Origin: UBA668 sp043721915
GTDB taxonomy: Bacteria; Actinomycetota; Acidimicrobiia; Acidimicrobiales; Ilumatobacteraceae
Assembly (NCBI GenBank): GCA_043721915.1
Contig: JAYSPV010000017.1
Location: 1-7,104 of the forward strand
DNA: 7,104 nucleotides
Direction of reading: 5' to 3'
Shown here: in pieces, positions 6,482 to 7,104 of the stretch
Numbering within the stretch: position 1 is the first letter of the stretch
Layout: every line of letters begins with the position of its first letter
Position numbers and translations under genes: made by a program
Notes under the pieces: model-generated
The model's database searches: none
The model's input: only the letters and a program-made list of their open reading frames with translations
Told to the model about the DNA's origin: nothing

Positions 6482-6516
6482 CACTAGTCGGTTTCGCGGT
6501 CTCGCCGCGCGCCTAG

Positions 6517-6589
6517 GCCCTCTTAGCTCAGTAGGTAGAGCAACGCCATGGTAAGGCGTAGGTCGTCGGTTCGACTCCGACAGAGGGCT
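6517..6589 (+). tRNA. tRNA-Thr (anticodon GGT)
   Basis: A 73-nt cloverleaf is formed. The acceptor stem is GCCCTCT (6517-6523) with AGAGGGC (6582-6588) and discriminator T6589. The anticodon stem ACGCC/GGCGT (6543-6547, 6555-6559) holds loop ATGGTAA with GGT at 6550-6552. The T arm is GTCGG-TTCGACT-CCGAC. CCA is not encoded. It is the first gene of the tRNA-Thr, tRNA-Met, tuf group. Confidence 0.97.
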
Positions 6590-6635
6590 CGACCAAAACG
6601 GTCGGGGGTCACCCCGTCCGGTCCAGCAAGGCCCT
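6590..6635 (+). other. Structured spacer between tRNA-Thr and tRNA-Met
   Basis: The 46-nt spacer holds a CGACC-AAAAC-GGTCG hairpin (6590-6604) directly followed by GGGG-TCA-CCCC (6605-6615). There is no T tract, so readthrough into tRNA-Met is expected, and the hairpins may guide tRNA processing. That role is an inference. Confidence 0.5.
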
Positions 6636-6709
6636 GGCGGCGTAGCTCAGTTGGTCAGAGCATCCGGCTCATAATCGGAAGGTCACCGGTTCGAGACCGG
6701 TCGCCGCTA
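6636..6709 (+). tRNA. tRNA-Met (anticodon CAT), elongator type
   Basis: A 74-nt cloverleaf is formed. The acceptor stem is GGCGGCG (6636-6642) with CGCCGCT (6702-6708), including a G-T first pair, and discriminator A6709. The anticodon stem TCCGG/TCGGA encloses CTCATAA with CAT at 6670-6672. The paired 1-72 position and the similarity to elongator tRNA-Met argue against an initiator; a lysidine-modified tRNA-Ile with CAT cannot be fully excluded. CCA is not encoded. Confidence 0.93.
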
Positions 6710-6750
6710 CAAGAAGCAATCCCAGAAATCGACCATACCAACCACGTCAC

Positions 6751-6759
6751 AGGAGAAGG
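6751..6759 (+). promoter_or_regulatory. Ribosome binding site of tuf
   Basis: AGGAGAAGG lies 6 nt before the tuf ATG and fits the anti-Shine-Dalgarno sequence well. It is by far the best ribosome binding site in the window, as expected for a highly expressed gene. The remaining leader from tRNA-Met (6710-6750) shows no other structure. Confidence 0.85.
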
Positions 6760-6765
6760 TCTCCA

Positions 6766-7104
6766 ATGAGCAAGGCGAAATTCGAGCGCACGAAGCCACA
6801 CGTCAATATTGGCACTATGGGTCATATTGACCATGGGAAGACTACTTTGACGGCGGCGATCTCTAAGACGTTGTCGGAGAAGGGGTTGGCGAAGTACACG
6901 CCGTTTGATCAGATTGATAAGGCGCCTGAGGAGAAGGCTCGTGGTATCACGATCTCGATCGCGCATATTGAGTACGAGACGGTGAATCGTCATTATGCGC
7001 ATGTGGATATGCCGGGTCATGCTGACTACATCAAGAACATGATCACTGGTGCTGCGCAGGTTGATGGTGCGATTTTGGTGGTCGCGGCGACGGATGGTCC
7101 GATG
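6766..7104 (+). CDS. tuf: Elongation factor Tu (3' partial)
   Basis: The first 113 codons of EF-Tu are present and the gene runs off the right edge. EF-Tu is the GTPase that brings aminoacyl-tRNA to the ribosome in the cytoplasm. The N-terminus reads MSKAKFERTKPHVNIGT, followed by P-loop GHIDHGKT (19-26), switch I RGITIS with Mg-coordinating T62, and switch II DMPGH (81-85) with catalytic H85. The usual Cys of DCPGH is Met82 here. Codon use differs from the upstream genes: all four Leu codons are TTG, and from residue 14 on 15 of 21 two-fold pyrimidine codons end in T. The gene follows tRNA-Thr and tRNA-Met by 56 nt with no terminator between, so co-transcription is likely. Confidence 0.98.
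   Translation, partial: MSKAKFERTKPHVNIGTMGHIDHGKTTLTAAISKTLSEKGLAKYTPFDQIDKAPEEKARGITISIAHIEYETVNRHYAHVDMPGHADYIKNMITGAAQVDGAILVVAATDGPM

Noticed and set aside
6548..6769. Plus-strand ORF of 73 codons
   Set aside because: Translates tRNA-Thr and tRNA-Met (WRRSSVGQSIRLIIGRSPV type) and has no independent support.
1..7104. Mobile element, CRISPR array, defence system or prophage
   Set aside because: No transposase, integrase, spaced direct repeats, toxin-antitoxin or phage genes are visible on either strand.

Overview
The window is GC-rich bacterial chromosome. It most likely comes from an actinobacterium, possibly the class Acidimicrobiia. The EF-Tu start has the GHIDHGKTT and RGITISIAH wording common in Actinomycetota, there is an LPxTG surface protein, and tRNA-Thr(GGT) is followed by tRNA-Met(CAT) as in the mycobacterial thrT-metT cluster. 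The lineage is an inference from these features, not from a database search.

Layout. (1) 2-2389, + strand: a large single-pass membrane protein that is open at the left edge. It has a long disordered cytoplasmic part and an outside domain resembling a zincin-type metallopeptidase that has lost its HExxH residues. (2) 2397-2885, - strand: a YajQ-family nucleotide-binding protein, convergent with the first gene and only 7 nt away. (3) 2959-3040: tRNA-Tyr(GTA), followed by a textbook intrinsic terminator at 3046-3084. (4) 3118-4938: an ABC-F ATPase of the Uup type. (5) 4972-4996: an isolated 7+7 bp inverted repeat that looks like an operator. (6) 5020-5733: a glycine- and threonine-rich secreted protein with an LPSTG sorting signal, apparently carrying two compensating frameshifts. 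(7) 5734-5873: a convergent gap packed with inverted repeats. (8) 5874-6383, - strand: a GNAT acetyltransferase of the phosphinothricin/methionine-sulfone acetyltransferase type. (9) 6517-6589 tRNA-Thr(GGT), 6636-6709 tRNA-Met(CAT), and the first 113 codons of tuf (EF-Tu) from 6766 to the right edge.

How it fits together. The right end is a translation block (tRNA-Thr, tRNA-Met, tuf), probably transcribed from one promoter upstream of the tRNA-Thr. The tRNA-Tyr and the ribosome-associated ABC-F ATPase lie upstream on the same strand. The LPxTG protein and the GNAT gene lie between these two parts and may have been inserted into an older tRNA-tuf cluster. No transposase, CRISPR array, rRNA or defence system is visible. 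I do not see a clear new biological system. The best leads are the degenerate-zincin membrane protein, the ATGAGTA-N11-TACTCAT operator-like element in front of the LPxTG gene, the terminator squeezed between tRNA-Tyr and the ABC-F gene, and the abrupt codon-usage change inside tuf.
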